This document shows, piece after piece, positions 52,501-59,463 of a stretch of 64,000 bases of DNA; within the stretch, counting starts at the first letter, position 1, and every line of letters starts with the position of its first letter. Source of the DNA: an uncultured Sulfitobacter sp. (lineage in GTDB: Bacteria; Pseudomonadota; Alphaproteobacteria; Rhodobacterales; Rhodobacteraceae); NCBI GenBank assembly GCA_947492925.1, contig CANLOQ010000003.1, positions 124,001-188,000 of the forward strand. Reading direction: 5' to 3'. The notes under the pieces were generated by a model that searched no databases, had not been told where the DNA came from, and saw only the letters and a program-made list of their open reading frames with translations. Both the position numbers and the translations under genes were made by a program.

Positions 52501-55500
52501 CGTCCGGATCGCTGTCATTGTCGACCAGATCAAGCACGACAGGCGTGTCTTCTTCGGTGGTTGATGCATCGTCAACCGCGTCAGGTGCATCGTTCACAGG
52601 AGTAACTGTAACAATGACCTCACCCTCGTCGGCGTTGCCGTCAGGGTCTTCGACGATGTAGGTGATCGTCGCCTCGCCGTTGAAATCTTCGGCAGGGGTG
52701 AACACCAGCTCACCATCCACAATCTCAACCGTGCCCTGCTCTTCCGGCACGGATGCCTCGCGGATGGTCAAAGGATCATCCTGTGGGTCCGTGTCGTTGC
52801 CAAGCACGTCGATGGTGACAGGCGTCTCTTCCTGGGTCTCGGCCACATCGTCCACAGCTGTGGGCGCTTCGGCTGGATCGCTCACAATGATCGTGTGCTC
52901 GGCCGAGGCTTCCTCGCCGTCGGGATCGGCAATGGTGTAGCTGATGGTTGCATCGCCCACAAAGTCTTCTGCAGGGGTAAATGTGACTGTCCCGTCGCCG
53001 TTGTCGACAAGCGTACCCTGATCGGCAGGCACAGTCGCCTCGATCACGGTCAGCACGTCGCCGTCCACGTCACTGTCGTTCGCCAGCAGGTCAACGGTCA
53101 CAGCGGTGTTGATGTCGGTCACATCGCTGTCATCCTCGGCCACGGGGGCGTCATTGACAGGGGTGACATCCACAACGGCTTGACCTTCGTCGGTCGCACC
53201 CGATGGATCCGCCACGGTGTAGCTGATGGTCGCCGGACCGTTGTAATCAGGGGCCGGGGTGAAGGTGACAGTGCCATCGCCATTGTCGACCAGCGTGCCC
53301 TGCTCTTCGGGCACTGTCGCCTCAACCAAGGTCAGCGGATCGCCGTTTTCGTCCGTATCGTTGCCGATCAGATCGATGGTGACAGGCGTGTCCTCTGGCG
53401 TTTCGGCCACATCGTCAACAGCCACCGGTGCCGCATTGTTGGCCACAGTGATGATGTGCACAGCGCTGTCTTCTGCGCCGTCGGCATCCGCGATGGTGTA
53501 GGTGATGGTCGCATCACCTTCGAACCCGTCAGCGGGTGTGAAGGTCACCGTGCCATCGCCATTGTCAACCAATGTGCCCTGATCGGCAGGCACAGTCGCC
53601 GCAACAACCGTCAGCGCGTCGCCATCGGGGTCGGTGTCATTGGCCAGCAGATCAACCGTCACAGGCGTGTTGAAACCGGTATCATCCGCATCATCCACCG
53701 CATCGGGGGCATCATTGACCGGCGTGACGTCTACCGTTGCCGTGCCCTGGCCGATGTTCCCGTCCGGATCTTCGACCGTATAGGTAATCTCGACCGGACC
53801 GTTGAAATCCGGCGCGGGTGTAAAGACGAGCTCATTGTCCACAATCTCGACGGTACCCTGCTCTTCCGGCACGGTGGCGCTGGTGATTGTCAGTGGATCA
53901 CCCTGCGGGTCCGTGTCGTTTTCCAGCACGTCGATCGTGACAGGCGTATCCTCTGGCGTGTCCGCGCTGTCGGGATTCGCCACTGGCGCTGTTGCAGGAT
54001 CGCTCACAATCACTGCATGCTCAGCGGAAGATTCAGCGCCGTCAGGATCGGCAATCGTGTAGCTGATCGTCGCTTCACCCACAAAATCATCCGCAGGTGT
54101 GAACGTGACAGTACCGTCGCCATTGTCCACCAGCGTACCCTGATCGGCAGGCACAGTCACCGCAATCACCGTCAGGGGATCGCCGTCCGCATCGCTGTCG
54201 TTGGCCAGCAGGTCAACGGTAACGGCTGTGTTGATATCGGTCGTGTCGCTGTCATCCTCTGCCACCGGCGCATCGTTGACGGGTGTGACCGTCACGGTAA
54301 CCTCGGCGGTGGATTCATTACCATCGGCATCTTCGGCCACATAGGTGATCGTCGCCTCGCCGTTAAAGTTCTCGGCGGGGGTGAACACAAGCTCACCGTC
54401 AACGATTTCGACCGTGCCCTGCTCTTCCGGAACTGAGGCGTCCGAAATGAACAGGACGTCCCCGTCCGGATCAACGTCATTGGCCAGCACATCGATGGTG
54501 ACCGGTACGTCCTCTTCCGTTTCAGCCGTATCATCATTGGCGACAGGCGCGTCGGAGACCGCGTTCACGTAAACCGTGTGCTCCGCTGAAGATGTCAGCC
54601 CATCGGGATCGCCCACAGGACGGTCCGAGATGGTGTAGCTGATCGTCACTTCACCGTTGAAGTCATCCGCAGGTGTGAAGGTCACTGTGCCGTCACCGTT
54701 GTCGACCAGCGTGCCCTGATCGGCAGGCACAGTCGCCTCGATCACGAACAATTCGTCGCCGTCGATGTCGCTGTCGTTGGCCAGCAGATCGACCGTGACC
54801 GGCTCATCCTCTGCCGTGACATCGACATCGTCATTGGCTTCCGGCGCGTCGTTGATCGGGTTCACGGTGACGGTGACGGTGCCTTCGGTCTCGGCACCCG
54901 AGGGGTCCGTGACGGTGTAGGTGATCGTCGTGTCGCCGTTGAAGTTCTCCGCAGGTGTGAAGACGATATCGCCTTCGGGCGTGAACTCAACTGTGCCTTC
55001 GGGGCTGGTGGCCGAGATCAGCTCAAGCGGATCGCCGTCGGGGTCGCTGTCGTTGGCCAGCACGTTCAGCGTCTCGGACGGCGTGTCCTCATCCGTGGTG
55101 AGCGTGTCGTCGCCGGTGACGGGCGCGTCGTTCTCGTTGCCCACCTCGATGGTGTGCACCGCGCTGTCGGTCAGCCCGTCGGGGTCGCCCGCCGGACGGT
55201 CAGAGATGGTGTAGCTGATTGTCGCCGTGCCGGTGAAATCCGTGGCAGGCGTGAAGGTGACGGTGCCGTCGCCATTGTCGACCAGCGTGCCTTCTTCGGC
55301 CGGAACCGTGGCGTCGATCACAAAGAGCGTGTCGCCGTCCACATCCGTGTCATTGGCCAGCAGATCAACGGTGACCGCGACTTCCTCGTCGGTCGTGTCG
55401 CTGCCGTCTACCGCATCAGGTGCGTCATTGATCGGGTTCACAGTGACGGTGACGGTGCCTTCGGTCTCGGCACCGGAAGGGTCCGTGACGGTGTAGGTGA

Positions 55501-56800
55501 TCGTCGTGTCGCCGTTGAAGTTCTCCGCAGGCGTGAAGACGATGTCGCCTTCGGGTGTGAACTCAACTGTGCCATCGGGGCTGGTGGCCGAGATCAGCTC
55601 AAGCGGATCGCCGTCGGGGTCGCTGTCGTTGGCCAGCACGTTCAGCGTCTCGGACGGCGTGTCCTCATCCGTGGTGAGCGTGTCGTCGCCGGTGACGGGC
55701 GCGTCGTTCTCGTTGCCCACCTCGATGGTGTGCACCGCGCTGTCGGTCAGCCCGTCGGGGTCGCCCGCCGGACGGTCAGAGATGGTGTAGCTGATTGTCG
55801 CCGTGCCGGTGAAATCCGTGGCAGGCGTGAAGGTGACGGTGCCGTCGCCATTGTCGACCAGCGTGCCTTCTTCGGCCGGAACCGTGGCGTCGATCACAAA
55901 GAGCGTGTCGCCGTCCACATCCGTGTCATTGGCCAGCAGATCAACGGTGACCGCGACTTCCTCGTCGGTCGTGTCGCTGTCATCCACCGCATCGGGCGCG
56001 TCATTGATCGGGTTCACGGTGACCGTGACGGTGCCTTCGTCCGAATTCCCGTCAGGATCCGTGACCGTGTAGGTGAAGCTTGTGTCGCCGTTGAAATCAT
56101 CATTCGGCGCAAAGGTGACGGTGCCGTCACCATTGTCCGTCACCGTGCCATCGGCGCTGACAAAGTTACCGATGGTCAGTTCGTCGTTGGTATTGTTTGG
56201 ATCGGTGTCATTGCCGCGCAGGTCGATGACAATCGCTGTGTCCTCATCTGTGATGGCGGAATCGTCAACGGCTGTCGGGCCACCGTCGAAGGGCAAGCCA
56301 TCGTCAAAGATCAGATTGTCGACAGCGCCAGAGCCGGGCAGTACGACTTCCATGCGCGCAACACCGGGAACAGACAATTGCACCGTGACCTCACCACCGT
56401 CTTCGGTGGGTGGCACGAACTGGGTTTCGATAATGTTGTTGTCTTCATCGTAGAAAATGATCCGCGCACCGGCACCGCCGTCATCGGGATTGTCGATGTC
56501 CTTGAACGTGAGGCTTTTCACGCGCACGAGATCGTCAAAATCAAAGAAGATGCTGCCGCCATTGGCATTGTCATCAGGATCGTCGCCATCACCGTCTTCG
56601 GAAATGATCAGCACGCCGTCCAATGTGTCCGAACCAAGATCGTCGTCACCTCCGGTTGGCGTGTTGGTGTCGAAAATCATAGCCCGGTTGGATGTACCGC
56701 CAGGCACAAAGGCAGAAATGGTCACACCATCGGATGCGGCATATTCGTCGTCGACTTCAGTACCGGCAGCGAAAGAATTGAAATCAATAGTTCTGATCAT
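46556..56800 (-). CDS. Giant cadherin-like repeat / RTX / Hint protein (3414 aa)
   Basis: 3414 aa, strongly acidic. An N-terminal domain (1-172, DFNSFAAGTEVDDEYAASDG region) resembles a jelly-roll. Then come 28 tandem Ig/cadherin-like repeats of about 93 residues (about 173-2805), each with a version of DxxPVTVDLLANDxDxDGD and GTVTFTPAxDFxG. RTX calcium-binding nonapeptides follow (about 2806-3150), then a Hint domain from C3222 (CFTPGTKIAT, VSPNHRVLV, FDQHEVILSDGAW). There is no signal peptide. RTX repeats suggest type I secretion and the repeats suggest a long surface adhesin. AGGAG lies about nine bases before the ATG at 56800, inside a 52-aa upstream ORF whose stop overlaps this start. 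Confidence 0.92.
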   Translation of the reverse strand: MIRTIDFNSFAAGTEVDDEYAASDGVTISAFVPGGTSNRAMIFDTNTPTGGDDDLGSDTLDGVLIISEDGDGDDPDDNANGGSIFFDFDDLVRVKSLTFKDIDNPDDGGAGARIIFYDEDNNIIETQFVPPTEDGGEVTVQLSVPGVARMEVVLPGSGAVDNLIFDDGLPFDGGPTAVDDSAITDEDTAIVIDLRGNDTDPNNTNDELTIGNFVSADGTVTDNGDGTVTFAPNDDFNGDTSFTYTVTDPDGNSDEGTVTVTVNPINDAPDAVDDSDTTDEEVAVTVDLLANDTDVDGDTLFVIDATVPAEEGTLVDNGDGTVTFTPATDFTGTATISYTISDRPAGDPDGLTDSAVHTIEVGNENDAPVTGDDTLTTDEDTPSETLNVLANDSDPDGDPLELISATSPDGTVEFTPEGDIVFTPAENFNGDTTITYTVTDPSGAETEGTVTVTVNPINDAPDAVDGSDTTDEEVAVTVDLLANDTDVDGDTLFVIDATVPAEEGTLVDNGDGTVTFTPATDFTGTATISYTISDRPAGDPDGLTDSAVHTIEVGNENDAPVTGDDTLTTDEDTPSETLNVLANDSDPDGDPLELISATSPEGTVEFTPEGDIVFTPAENFNGDTTITYTVTDPSGAETEGTVTVTVNPINDAPEANDDVDVTAEDEPVTVDLLANDSDIDGDELFVIEATVPADQGTLVDNGDGTVTFTPADDFNGEVTISYTISDRPVGDPDGLTSSAEHTVYVNAVSDAPVANDDTAETEEDVPVTIDVLANDVDPDGDVLFISDASVPEEQGTVEIVDGELVFTPAENFNGEATITYVAEDADGNESTAEVTVTVTPVNDAPVAEDDSDTTDINTAVTVDLLANDSDADGDPLTVIAVTVPADQGTLVDNGDGTVTFTPADDFVGEATISYTIADPDGAESSAEHAVIVSDPATAPVANPDSADTPEDTPVTIDVLENDTDPQGDPLTITSATVPEEQGTVEIVDNELVFTPAPDFNGPVEITYTVEDPDGNIGQGTATVDVTPVNDAPDAVDDADDTGFNTPVTVDLLANDTDPDGDALTVVAATVPADQGTLVDNGDGTVTFTPADGFEGDATITYTIADADGAEDSAVHIITVANNAAPVAVDDVAETPEDTPVTIDLIGNDTDENGDPLTLVEATVPEEQGTLVDNGDGTVTFTPAPDYNGPATISYTVADPSGATDEGQAVVDVTPVNDAPVAEDDSDVTDINTAVTVDLLANDSDVDGDVLTVIEATVPADQGTLVDNGDGTVTFTPAEDFVGDATISYTIADPDGEEASAEHTIIVSDPAEAPTAVDDVAETQEETPVTIDVLGNDTDPQDDPLTIREASVPEEQGTVEIVDGELVFTPAEDFNGEATITYIVEDPDGNADEGEVIVTVTPVNDAPDAVDDASTTEEDTPVVLDLVDNDSDPDGDPVTVVAVSVPPEQGTVVDNGDGTATFTPAENFNGEATVTYTISDPDGVEDTATHTVTVTPINDAPDAVDGADETDEDTPITVDLLENDTDPDGDPLTVIEATVPEDQGTLVNNGDGTVTFTPAENFNGPATISYTISDGNGGEDSAEHVINVGMENDPPVTVEDSLTTDEDTPSEPLNVLDNDSDPDGDPLTLISATSPDGTVEFTPEGEIIFTPDPDFNGETTIEYVVTDPSGAETPGTVNVTVNPVNDAPDAVDDADETAEDTPITVDLLANDTDVEDDPLTVIEATVPEEQGTLVDNGDGTVTFTPAENFTGEATISYTISDGNGGEDSAVHIITVGEENDPPVTEDDAITTDEDTPSEPFNVLDNDSDPDGDPLTLISATSPDGTVEFTPEGEIVFTPDPDFNGETTITYVVTDPSGEEVPGTVTVTVNPVNDAPDAVDDVDVTAEDTPITVDLLANDSDVDGDMLTVIEATVPEEQGTLVNNGDGTVTFTPAEDFVGEVTISYTIEDEEGLTDSAEHTVYVNEVSDAPVANDDEATTDEDTPVTIDALENDTDPDGDDLIILEASVPEEQGTVEIVDNEIVFTPAPDFNGEAIIDYVAQDPDGNEAPAQVTVTVNPVNDAPVAEDDADTTDLNTPVTVDLLANDSDVDGDDLTVVSATVPAEQGTLVDNGDGTVTFTPADGFTGDATISYTIEDEEGLTDDAVHVITVNDPDNTPTAVDDTAETDEDTPVTIDVLDNDTDPTDDPLTIRDASVPEEHGTVEIVDNELVFTPAPDFNGEATITYTIEDPDGNVDEAEVVVTVNPVNDAPVAEDDANTTDFNTPVTVDLLANDSDVDGDNLTVVAATVPAEEGTLVDNGDGTVTFTPADGFTGEATISYTIEDEEGLQDSAEHVITVGDNTPPVAVDDVETTPEDTPVVVDLIGNDTDENGDPLTLVEATVPEEQGTLVDNGDGTVTFTPAPDFNGPATITYTVADPFGGEDEGEAVVDVTPVNDAPVAEDDRDITDFETPVTVDLLANDSDVDGDDLTVISATVPEDQGTLVDNGDGTVTFTPADGFTGDATISYTIEDEEGLTDEAVHVITVNDTDNAPTAVDDTAETDEDTPVTIDVLDNDTDPTDDPLTVVSATVPEEQGTVEIVDNQIVFTPAEDFTGEATIDYIIEDPDGNADEATVTVTVNPVNDAPDAVDDVATTEEDTPVVIDLIDNDSDPEGDPLTVVSVSVPEDQGTVVDNGDGTATFTPAPNFTGEATVTYTIADPDGEEDTAVHVIDVTPVNDAPDAVDDVDGTAYNTPVTVDLLANDTDPEDDELTVIEATVPEDQGTLMDNGDGTVTFTPVDGFTGEATITYTIEDEGGLRDTAEHLIVVAEPGERDGIVDGTDGGDLIDTDYRGDPDGDVIDGGDAILPGEGPDDDIVRAGDGDDTVEAGQGSDDVDGGDGDDLINTGNGNLAPDDGYPFDPSDALGFEGDDDPEDDRDSVDGGAGNDTINTGDDRDTITGGDGDDVIDGGIDDDTIDGDDGDDRIVGGEGDDTIRGGNGNDTIYAGNDPDGVGDALDITDVPTDGSPFSPDRNPDNGRDLVFGGAGDDLIFGADDDDTLEGGSGNDTIDGQIDDDVIDGNTGDDSLLGGQGNDSIEGGQGNDTLEGGDDNDTLRGNRDDDTLLGGAGDDVLDGGGEDDLLDGGEGDDVLQGGQGNDTLRGGEGDDTMTGGAGEDLFEDVNAGDDIDGGSGPVDNDTLDLRGSAPEGGSLRITYTSDDREDGIVTYLDEDGEDAGTLVFEEIENIIPCFTPGTKIATPKGERLVEELRVGERVITRDNGIQEIRWAGARDMSGAELERAAHLKPVLIRQGALGNDLPERDMMVSPNHRVLVANDKTALYFEEREVLVAAKHLTGLEGVDIVDVSHTTYIHIMFDQHEVILSDGAWTESFQPGDMSLAGIGNAQRQEILELFPELATQEGLEGYASARRSLKKHEAKLITK
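48385..56284 (-). repeat. 28 tandem cadherin-like coding repeats
   Basis: Direct repeats of about 279 bp inside the giant gene. Two unit types tend to alternate: one with GTLVDNGDGTVTFTP and one with GTVEIVDNELVFTP or GTVEFTPEGDIVFTP in the same place. The aspartate-rich NDxDxDGD loop is present in nearly all of them and would bind calcium between domains. Confidence 0.9.
54999..55979 (-). repeat. Recent 576-bp duplication inside the repeat array
   Basis: Bases 54999-55403 and 55575-55979 read as identical over 405 bp at an offset of 576 bp (two repeat units). Flanking sequence on both sides is similar but diverged. At protein level units 2-3 and units 4-5 differ at only a couple of residues. 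Confidence 0.85.
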
Positions 56801-56955
56801 TTGGAGATCTCCTGAGCGTTGTTGCACGCGGCGCGCAACGCGGCCGTTCTGGAAGTTGGTGCGGAAATGGCGTGTGGTGTGAGCATCGAGACAAGCCGTG
56901 GACGCCGCAAAGCGCGGTCCGCTCTGTCTCTGGGTCGCATAATCGCACGGATCAT
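56797..56955 (-). CDS. 52-aa arginine-rich leader ORF before the giant gene
   Basis: Begins MIRAIMRPRDRADRALRRPR and ends NNAQEISK. There are ten arginines in 52 residues, clustered in the N-terminal half. AGGAG lies eight bases before the ATG. The stop overlaps the giant gene start as ATGA, so translation would be coupled. The ribosome site of the giant gene lies in its codons for AQEIS. No family recognised. It may be a regulatory leader or a small basic partner; it could also be a chance ORF, though the strong ribosome site and exact overlap argue otherwise. Confidence 0.5.
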   Translation of the reverse strand: MIRAIMRPRDRADRALRRPRLVSMLTPHAISAPTSRTAALRAACNNAQEISK

Positions 56956-57670
56956 CTGTTCACTCCTATTCCTCTTGCCCCTCGGGCTCCGAATGCAGGC
57001 AAGAGCGACACACACAACATGCACCAACGATTTGGGGAGAGCTGACACGCAGCTTACCGCAGAACACGGATGTTCCAGCAGTATCGTATATACGGTCGCA
57101 AAATGCGCAGCGTACACACGTCTCCCGCATCGAAAAGATGCGCGATTTGTGTGGCCGCCCCCGGACCTACAAACATTGCCCCCCAGTTGGGCAGCACCAT
57201 AGATACCCATCTGACACGGGGCGACAAAGGGAAAAATGTTTGAAAAGTGTCACATTCAGGATGACAGGCGCGGTCTTTAACGGATCTTCACCCAGTTGAT
57301 GAAGGGTTCAGATCAAACGATTGTTTCCAGTGAAAAATCCTGATTTCCCGCGAAACGCCTTATAAATAGGTATTATTTTCACTGTACAGGCAAAGCGACC
57401 TCCGCCGCTGTCAGGGTTAATTGTCGTTCTACAGGAAACAATCGCGGCTATTTGGCCTGCGCATTTATCGGCAAAGGTTCCCGCCTTAGTTGAGGGCTGC
57501 TTGTTCTCAGCATGGAACCAATGGTCAAAAAAGCGGGAAACTGGTGCGTGACCCAAGGTAAACGCGCCACAATTGTCTCGAATCGAAAACAGATGATCGG
57601 GTACGCCAAAACAGATGTCACGTGATGCAGGGATCTGGTTCATGTGCGCTGATCCCCGGGCTGGGATCAG
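56956..57670. other. Intergenic region between giant gene and tRNA-Leu
   Basis: About 715 bases of lower GC than the surroundings with no gene I can support. It probably holds the promoter and 5' leader of the giant gene. Visible elements are the palindrome CGTATATACG at 57085-57094, the hairpin CGCATC-GAAAA-GATGCG at 57126-57142, and a hairpin at the tRNA 3' end. An ORF on the minus strand at 57308-57700 runs through the tRNA and is rejected. Confidence 0.55.
57649..57670 (-). terminator. Hairpin directly after tRNA-Leu
   Basis: CTGATCCC pairs perfectly with GGGATCAG around a 6-base loop, and the right arm ends at the base next to the tRNA CCA. No T-run follows, so it may be a terminator or a 3'-processing structure. 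Confidence 0.5.
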
Positions 57671-57754
57671 TGGTACCCAAGGCCGGACTCGAACCGGCAC
57701 GCCTCGCGGCGGGAGATTTTGAATCTCCTGCGTCTACCATTCCGCCACTTGGGC
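57671..57754 (-). tRNA. tRNA-Leu (anticodon CAA)
   Basis: 84 nt with encoded CCA. The acceptor stem GCCCAAG pairs with CTTGGGT (a terminal G-U). The anticodon stem GGAGA/TCTCC encloses the loop TTCAAAA, so the anticodon is CAA, reading UUG. A long variable arm (CGCCGCGAGGCG) is as expected for leucine, and the T-arm has GGTTCGAGTCC. Confidence 0.95.
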
Positions 57755-57881
57755 ACATACTGGCTTCACTAGCCTGCAATGATCCGCCCGGCAAGGATAT
57801 TTTCCCGTTTTTCACAGCCCGGCCTTGACGCAGCTTGGGGGACGTGTTGTTGGACATCACGCAAAGGGACACATCGTCAAT

Positions 57882-58460
57882 ATGCTGGAACGCCTTTACA
57901 ATTGGACGCTCGGGCTGGCCCGTCACCCCCATGCGCTATGGGCACTGGCTTTTGTATCCTTTATCGAAAGCTCCGTCTTTCCGATTCCACCCGACATCAT
58001 CATGATCCCGATGATCATTGCCCGCCCAAGCCGCGCGTTTCTGATCGCGTCGATTGCGCTGGTGGCCTCGGTCCTTGGCGGACTTTTGGGTTATGCCATC
58101 GGGGCTTTTGCGTACGAAACCCTTGGGGCACCGATCCTGTCGGCACTTGGCAAGGCCGACGCAATGGCTGCGTTTGCCGAACGCTTTAACGGTGTCGGGT
58201 TCTGGGCCGTTCTCGCGGCGGGTATCACCCCATTCCCCTACAAGGTGATCACCATCATGTCAGGCTGGACAGCGATGCCGCTGGGCACGTTCATCGTTAC
58301 CTCGATCATCGCCCGCGGCCTGCGGTTCTTTATTGTGGCGGCGTTGCTGTGGAAATTCGGCGCGCCAATCCGCGATTTCATCGAGCGCCGCTTGGGACTG
58401 ATGTTTGTCGTCTTTCTGGTTCTGCTCTTTGGCGGAGTTTACGCGGTGAAGTTGCTATGA
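57882..58460 (+). CDS. VTT-domain (YqaA/DedA-like) membrane protein
   Basis: 192 aa inner-membrane protein with about five hydrophobic segments. FIESSVFPIPPDIIMIPM and the ITPFPYKVITIMSGW stretch are typical of the YqaA/SNARE-associated (VTT) group, which overlaps with DedA proteins. These are thought to act in lipid or membrane homeostasis. The start at 57882 is chosen because the N-terminal segment MLERLYNWTLGLARHP begins there; the ribosome site is weak. The stop overlaps the next ATG as ATGA. Confidence 0.85.
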   Translation: MLERLYNWTLGLARHPHALWALAFVSFIESSVFPIPPDIIMIPMIIARPSRAFLIASIALVASVLGGLLGYAIGAFAYETLGAPILSALGKADAMAAFAERFNGVGFWAVLAAGITPFPYKVITIMSGWTAMPLGTFIVTSIIARGLRFFIVAALLWKFGAPIRDFIERRLGLMFVVFLVLLFGGVYAVKLL

Positions 58461-58921
58461 ACGCCCGAATGCTTGTCTTACTGGCCGCAGGGGGATCGGC
58501 CGCGCTGCTTTTGGGGGCTTACGGGTTTCAACATCTCGGCGGGCTGGCCCCATGCAAGATGTGTCTGTGGCAGCGCTGGCCGCATGCGGCGGCTGTCCTG
58601 ATCGGCGTTGTTATCTGGGCTGGCGGTCCACGCGCGCTGTCCTGGCTTGGGGCCTTGGCCGCCGCAGTCACCGGGGCCATCGGTGCTTATCATGCCGGGG
58701 TTGAATGGCGCTGGTGGCCCGGCCCGACCTCGTGCAGCGGCGGTGGTGCCGATCTGGGCAGCATGGCGGGCAGTGATCTTCTTTCGCTCGACGCGCCCAC
58801 CGGCGTCGTCATGTGTGACGAGATCGTCTGGCAGTTTCTGGGCCTGTCGATGGCGGGCTGGAACGCGGTGATTGCCTTTGGTCTGGCCGCGCTCTGGATT
58901 ATGGCGGCGCGCCGCCTCTAG
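58457..58921 (+). CDS. DsbB-family disulfide bond formation protein
   Basis: 154 aa with four membrane segments. The first periplasmic cysteine pair is CKMC (residues about 33-36), followed by LWQRWPHAAA. The second pair is in TSCSGG and VMCDE. DsbB reoxidises DsbA with quinone. No dsbA is in the window. It is coupled to the upstream VTT gene through an ATGA overlap. Its TAG shares the CTAG palindrome with the stop of the convergent Lrp gene. Confidence 0.85.
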   Translation: MNARMLVLLAAGGSAALLLGAYGFQHLGGLAPCKMCLWQRWPHAAAVLIGVVIWAGGPRALSWLGALAAAVTGAIGAYHAGVEWRWWPGPTSCSGGGADLGSMAGSDLLSLDAPTGVVMCDEIVWQFLGLSMAGWNAVIAFGLAALWIMAARRL

Positions 58922-59355
58922 GCTTGCGGCTGACCGGCCTTGCGGGTCTTGAGCAACAAGTTGGTTTCGCTCGCAACGATACCGTCAAGCCGCCTGATCC
59001 GGGTCAGCACCGCATCAAAAGCCTCAAGCGTTTCGCTCCCGATCTCGACGATCACGTCCCAGCGGCCATTTGTGGAATGGACCGCCCGCACTTCGGCAAA
59101 TCCGATAAGCTGGCGGGTCACCCGTTCGGTCCCTCGCCCTTCGATTCCAATCATCATCAGGCCCCGCACGGGGTCACGCGCCACATCCGCGCGGGTCAGA
59201 ACGCTGAACCCTACGATTTCACCACTGGTTTGCAAGCGCGCCAAACGTGCACGCAGGGTGGTGCGCGATGTACCCAGAAGCCCGGCCAGATCAGACAGTG
59301 GCATGCGGGCATCCTGGCGCAAAGCAGCAATGATGCGATTGTCCAGATCGTCCAA
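58918..59355 (-). CDS. Lrp/AsnC-family transcriptional regulator
   Basis: 145 aa. N-terminal helix-turn-helix (DDLDNRIIAALRQDARMPLSDLAGLLGTSRTTLRARLARLQ, residues 2-42) and a C-terminal RAM (ligand-binding) domain. I chose a TTG start at 59355 because GGAGG lies five bases upstream and the family N terminus LDDLDNRI begins there; no ATG gives a sensible length. It is divergent from arginase and ornithine cyclodeaminase, so it is probably their regulator, sensing an amino acid such as arginine or ornithine. Confidence 0.88.
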   Translation of the reverse strand: MDDLDNRIIAALRQDARMPLSDLAGLLGTSRTTLRARLARLQTSGEIVGFSVLTRADVARDPVRGLMMIGIEGRGTERVTRQLIGFAEVRAVHSTNGRWDVIVEIGSETLEAFDAVLTRIRRLDGIVASETNLLLKTRKAGQPQA

Positions 59356-59366
59356 TTTTGCCTCCG

Positions 59367-59398
59367 AATTGGTCAATATATTCTCAATACGATCAATT
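59367..59398. promoter_or_regulatory. Candidate Lrp operator
   Basis: AATTGGTC at 59367-59374 and GATCAATT at 59391-59398 form a dyad matching at 7 of 8 bases, with an AT-rich centre that includes the palindrome AATATATT. It lies between the divergent Lrp and arginase genes and covers the Lrp leader. Confidence 0.4.
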
Positions 59399-59463
59399 TT
59401 GCGGCTTGTCGATGGCCATTGGCACCGATTATCTCCGACCCAACACAGTAAAGGAGTATCGAA

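Noticed and set aside
48385-56284. Regularly spaced repeats suggesting a CRISPR-like array
   Set aside because: The period is about 279 bp, the repeats are in frame and coding, and they vary as protein domains do; no cas genes are present.
57308-57700. 130-codon minus-strand open frame near tRNA-Leu
   Set aside because: It begins inside the tRNA gene; the part after it has no family features and no good ribosome site, although a shorter 111-codon version cannot be fully excluded.
57671-57754. tRNA-Leu as an integration site for an island carrying the giant gene
   Set aside because: No integrase, no transposase and no repeat of the tRNA 3' end was noticed in the neighbouring sequence; xerD at 33032 is the housekeeping type.
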